Notes under the pieces: generated by a model
What the model was told of the DNA's origin: nothing
Databases searched by the model: none
The model's input: only the letters and a program-made list of their open reading frames with translations
Made by a program: the position numbers and the translations under genes
NCBI GenBank assembly: GCA_964202965.1
Contig: CAXNKG010000012.1
Span: forward strand, 1 to 64,000
Length of the DNA stretch: 64,000 nucleotides
Direction of reading: 5' to 3'
Source: CAXNKG01 sp964202965
GTDB lineage: Bacteria; Acidobacteriota; Vicinamibacteria; Vicinamibacterales; UBA2999
Shown: positions 61,614 to 64,000 of the stretch, in pieces
Layout of the letters: each line of letters begins with the position of its first letter
Position numbering within the stretch: the stretch's first letter is position 1

Positions 61614-63677
61614 TTACATCCTCACCGGAACGTCGATGCCCATCAGATTCAGCGCGCGCGTGAGCTGGTTGCGCACGTACATCACCCCCGCCGCCCGCCA
61701 GCGCCTGACATCGTCGCGTTCCTCATTCAGGATCGTGGATCGTGCCGCCGGCAGGTTGTAGTAGCCGCTGAACGCCTGCGCCAGCGCGAACGACCACTTG
61801 GCCAGCACCGAGAACTCCAGCGTGCGAATCACCGTGTCGACGATTTCGTCGAGCCGTGACGCGTCGAGGACGAGCGCCCAGAGCTCGTCGCCGCCGTTCT
61901 TCCCGTCGAGCTCGGCCGACGGCACGGCGTCGAGTCCGTCGAGCAACGCCGGTTCGTCGAGCCCGTGCCGCTCCTGGACGTTCCGGAAGATCCGGTTCAT
62001 GCGGACCACCGCGTACTGGATGTAGGGGCCGCTCTCCCCCTCGAAGCTCAGTGCCTCGTCGAGATCGAACACGATCATCTTGCCGCGCGAGAACTTGATG
62101 AGGAAGTACCGCACCGCGGCGATGCCAATCATCTGCGCGATCCGTTCGCGTTCGTCGCCAGGGAGTTCCGCGTTGCGCGTCGCGACCTCGCGGCCCGCCT
62201 TCCGGATGACCGTATCGAGCAGGTCGTCGGCTTTGACGCCGAGTCCCTTGCGGCCTGATACCTCGACGAACGGGCGTTTCGCGTCTTCCTCGCTCGGCGC
62301 GTATCCCAGCTCGCGCGCCGTGGCGTGCGAGAGCGTGACCATCTCGTACGAGAAGTGATGCGACCGGTCGGCCGCCTCCGGGTGTCCCGCGGCGACGAGC
62401 GCCTGCTTCAGCAGCTTCTGCAGATACGACTGCCTGACGTCAATCACGTTATAGACGTAGGCCGCGCCGCCGAATGCCGGGTGGTCGTTGTCCCCGCCGG
62501 ACGCGCAGGTCGCCCACAGCGGACCGTGCGGGCGTGTCGTGAACACGCGATAGCAGAAGTCCCGGCCGAGCAGCCCCAGCTTCCAGAACTGATAGGCGAT
62601 GTCCTTGCCGACGTAGGTGACCACGCCGTTGGAGCGCACGATGACCTTCTCACGCTCCGCCGCGTCGGCCTCGTCGTCTCCCACCGCGGCGTCGGCAACA
62701 GGCTCAGGGCTTTCGGCCTTGGGCCCAGGGCCTTGAGCCTTGAGCCCCGGGTCCTTGTCCTCTTCGATCGGCATCACCCAGCACCCGGCGAGCCGTCCCT
62801 CGGTCTGCAGGTAGACGGCGCCGCTCGCCTTCAGCACGTCGAATGCCTGCGCCCAGAACTTCAAGCGGAGGATGTCGCCCTCCCACGTCAGGAGGTCGTA
62901 GTCCACGTTCATCCGCGCCATCGTCCGCAGATGCGTCCGGACAACCCGGTCCGCGACAAGGGCGCCGATCTCGGCGGCTTCAGTGCCGCCCTGCTCGATG
63001 TCGTGCAGCGTCTCGGCGCGATGCGTCAGCCGCGCCTTGTCGCCGTCGTACCACTGGGTCACGCGGGAATAGAGATCCCAGCAGTAGTAGTCGAACCGCG
63101 TGGAGTCGGCGATCTCACGAATCTCGGCGAGGGACTTCTTCTCGATGACCCTGAACCCGACGATGACGTCGGCGACCTGCACGCCGGTATCGTCGATGTA
63201 GTTCTGCACTTCGACCGGGACGCCGCGGAAGCGCAGCACGCGGACGAGCGTATCGCCGAGGGCGGAGTTGCGCAGGTGGCCGACGTGGGCCGCCTTGTTC
63301 GGATTGATCGCCGTGTGCTCGACGATCGCCTTGCCGCCCGGCGGCGACGCGACGGCATCGGGCGTCAGGGCCAGGCGGTCGATTAGAAAGCTTCGGCGCT
63401 CGAGAAAGAAATTGAGGTAGCCGTTGGGCGCCGCGCCGACCTGCGCGATGCCCTCGAGCGTGCCGAAGGCGCCGGCGATCTCCTGCGCGATGGCGCGCGG
63501 CGCCTTGCGAAGGCGGCGCGCCAGCTCGAAGGCGACGGGCGTGCCGAGGTCGCCGAGCGTCCGATTCGGCGGATACTCGAGCGCGATCGACGGAGCCGAT
63601 GTCCCGTCGAGCGCGTAGAGTTCGCGAAGCACGCGGGTGAGGTGGCCGCGCAGGCGGTCATGAACGGGCAGAATCAT
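61614..63677 (-). CDS. argS: Arginyl-tRNA synthetase
   Basis: A 687-residue class I synthetase. The N-terminal Add1 domain is followed by the HIGH region NKAAHVGHLRNSALG, FAKM-like loop GRKGLGVKADDLL (no strict KMSKS, as is usual for ArgS) and a C-terminal anticodon-binding domain ending MGIDVPVRM. It is about 100 residues longer than many bacterial ArgS proteins. Part of the excess is a low-complexity insert (about residues 309-335, KAQGPGPKAESPEP) encoded by a dispersed repeat at 62701-62752. Confidence 0.95.
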   Translation of the reverse strand: MILPVHDRLRGHLTRVLRELYALDGTSAPSIALEYPPNRTLGDLGTPVAFELARRLRKAPRAIAQEIAGAFGTLEGIAQVGAAPNGYLNFFLERRSFLIDRLALTPDAVASPPGGKAIVEHTAINPNKAAHVGHLRNSALGDTLVRVLRFRGVPVEVQNYIDDTGVQVADVIVGFRVIEKKSLAEIREIADSTRFDYYCWDLYSRVTQWYDGDKARLTHRAETLHDIEQGGTEAAEIGALVADRVVRTHLRTMARMNVDYDLLTWEGDILRLKFWAQAFDVLKASGAVYLQTEGRLAGCWVMPIEEDKDPGLKAQGPGPKAESPEPVADAAVGDDEADAAEREKVIVRSNGVVTYVGKDIAYQFWKLGLLGRDFCYRVFTTRPHGPLWATCASGGDNDHPAFGGAAYVYNVIDVRQSYLQKLLKQALVAAGHPEAADRSHHFSYEMVTLSHATARELGYAPSEEDAKRPFVEVSGRKGLGVKADDLLDTVIRKAGREVATRNAELPGDERERIAQMIGIAAVRYFLIKFSRGKMIVFDLDEALSFEGESGPYIQYAVVRMNRIFRNVQERHGLDEPALLDGLDAVPSAELDGKNGGDELWALVLDASRLDEIVDTVIRTLEFSVLAKWSFALAQAFSGYYNLPAARSTILNEERDDVRRWRAAGVMYVRNQLTRALNLMGIDVPVRM
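62701..62752 (-). repeat. GGGCTTT/CTCAAGG-type inverted repeat inside argS
   Basis: GGCTCAGGGCTTTCGGCC is followed, around a GGGCCC centre, by near-complementary GGGCCTTGAGCCTTGAGCCC. It shares GGCTCAGGGCT with the repeat at 10059-10095. It stays in frame within argS, just before the conserved KVIVRSNGVVTYVGKD region, and encodes Pro, Gly and Ala-rich sequence absent from typical ArgS. Confidence 0.65.
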
Positions 63678-63707
63678 TGCGATTGGTGTCCTGCTGCGGT
63701 ACGCTGA

Positions 63708-64000
63708 TCAACGGTCGGACGCGTGCGCACGCGCGTAATCGTCCGGCGTGTTGACGTTGACGAGCAACCGGCCATCGGCATTGAACGGCGCCAGCTCATC
63801 GGCTCCGAGCTCGCGTACCGTGAGGGGGGCGAGCGCATCCCCTACGCGCAGCGCTCCCGCGTCGATGCGCGCCCGGAAATGCGGGGCCGTCCGGCGGCGA
63901 TACGAGGCGCACAGGGGATGACGGCCGCGATCGTCGGCCGGCACCGCGACATCGACGTCCGCGCCCTGCGCGGCCAGATACGCGAGGAACGGCGCCGTCA
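63708..64000 (-). CDS. mobA: Molybdenum cofactor guanylyltransferase (5' part outside window)
   Basis: The frame is open from the window end; about 97 C-terminal residues are visible. TAPFLAYLAAQGADVDVAVP and DDRGRHPLCASYRR match the substrate-binding region of MobA, and RLLVNVNTPDDYARA is the typical NVNTPEDL end. MobA attaches GMP to molybdopterin. The catalytic N-terminal loop (LAGGxSxRMG) lies beyond the window. It is upstream of argS with a 30-bp gap. Confidence 0.8.
   Translation of the reverse strand, partial: TAPFLAYLAAQGADVDVAVPADDRGRHPLCASYRRRTAPHFRARIDAGALRVGDALAPLTVRELGADELAPFNADGRLLVNVNTPDDYARAHASDR

Overview
The window is 64 kb of GC-rich chromosome (about two-thirds G+C by eye), almost fully coding, from a bacterium that is most likely an Acidobacteriota, probably of the Vicinamibacteria type. 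Pointers are a VWFA-related protein of the acidobacterial kind (48526-50601), several secreted PQQ-like beta-propellers, a 690-aa secreted alpha/beta hydrolase, and very tight operons whose genes overlap as ATGA, GTGA or TGATG. No rRNA, tRNA, CRISPR array or transposase was seen. The taxonomic call is inference.

Layout. 1-11022: a seven-gene, translationally coupled operon of DUF4159, MoxR ATPase, DUF58, BatA-like VWA, a giant DUF4175 coiled-coil protein, a second membrane VWA protein and a caspase-like protein without its expected cysteine. This looks like an envelope VWA/MoxR machine. 11088-12668: a small zinc-ribbon protein and an isopropylmalate-synthase-like enzyme. 12709-21003 (minus strand): M28 peptidase, citrate synthase, the 59-aa zinc protein YacG, PhoU, PstB, PstA, PstC, PstS and an exopolyphosphatase. 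A candidate PHO box lies inside the last codons of the exopolyphosphatase gene, just upstream of pstS. 21024-28110 (plus): CHAD protein, SixA, a lipid kinase, an FtsX-type permease and a PQQ-like propeller. With ppx and pst this forms a phosphate/polyphosphate neighbourhood.

28092-37878 is accessory: a thioesterase, SnoaL-like proteins, the large hydrolase, an OxlT-like MFS carrier, an NHL propeller, an amidase, a Nudix hydrolase, and then a compositionally different stretch (35938-37251). That stretch holds an NTF2-like gene followed by a convincing integron attC site, and a RidA-family gene. 37892-47335 is an island of five more secreted PQQ-like propellers around one TonB-dependent receptor.

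47332-64000 is mainly metabolism: acyl-CoA dehydrogenase, the VWFA protein, a DinB-like protein with an apparent CTG start, glutamate dehydrogenase, and a two-subunit B12 acyl-CoA mutase whose active-site residues are those of isobutyryl-CoA mutase rather than methylmalonyl-CoA mutase. Then come valS, nadC, birA, an unknown gene, an RNA methyltransferase, a class I amidotransferase, argS and a partial mobA.

Overlaid on the genes are several dispersed repeat families: GTCAAAA inverted heptamer arrays, GGGCTTT arrays (one inside argS, one forming the start of a signal peptide), and REP-like GTAGGCCGGG palindromes that supply stop codons. Several divergent gene pairs are separated by only 20-38 bp, with -10-like hexamers 6-8 nt from start codons, suggesting leaderless mRNAs.
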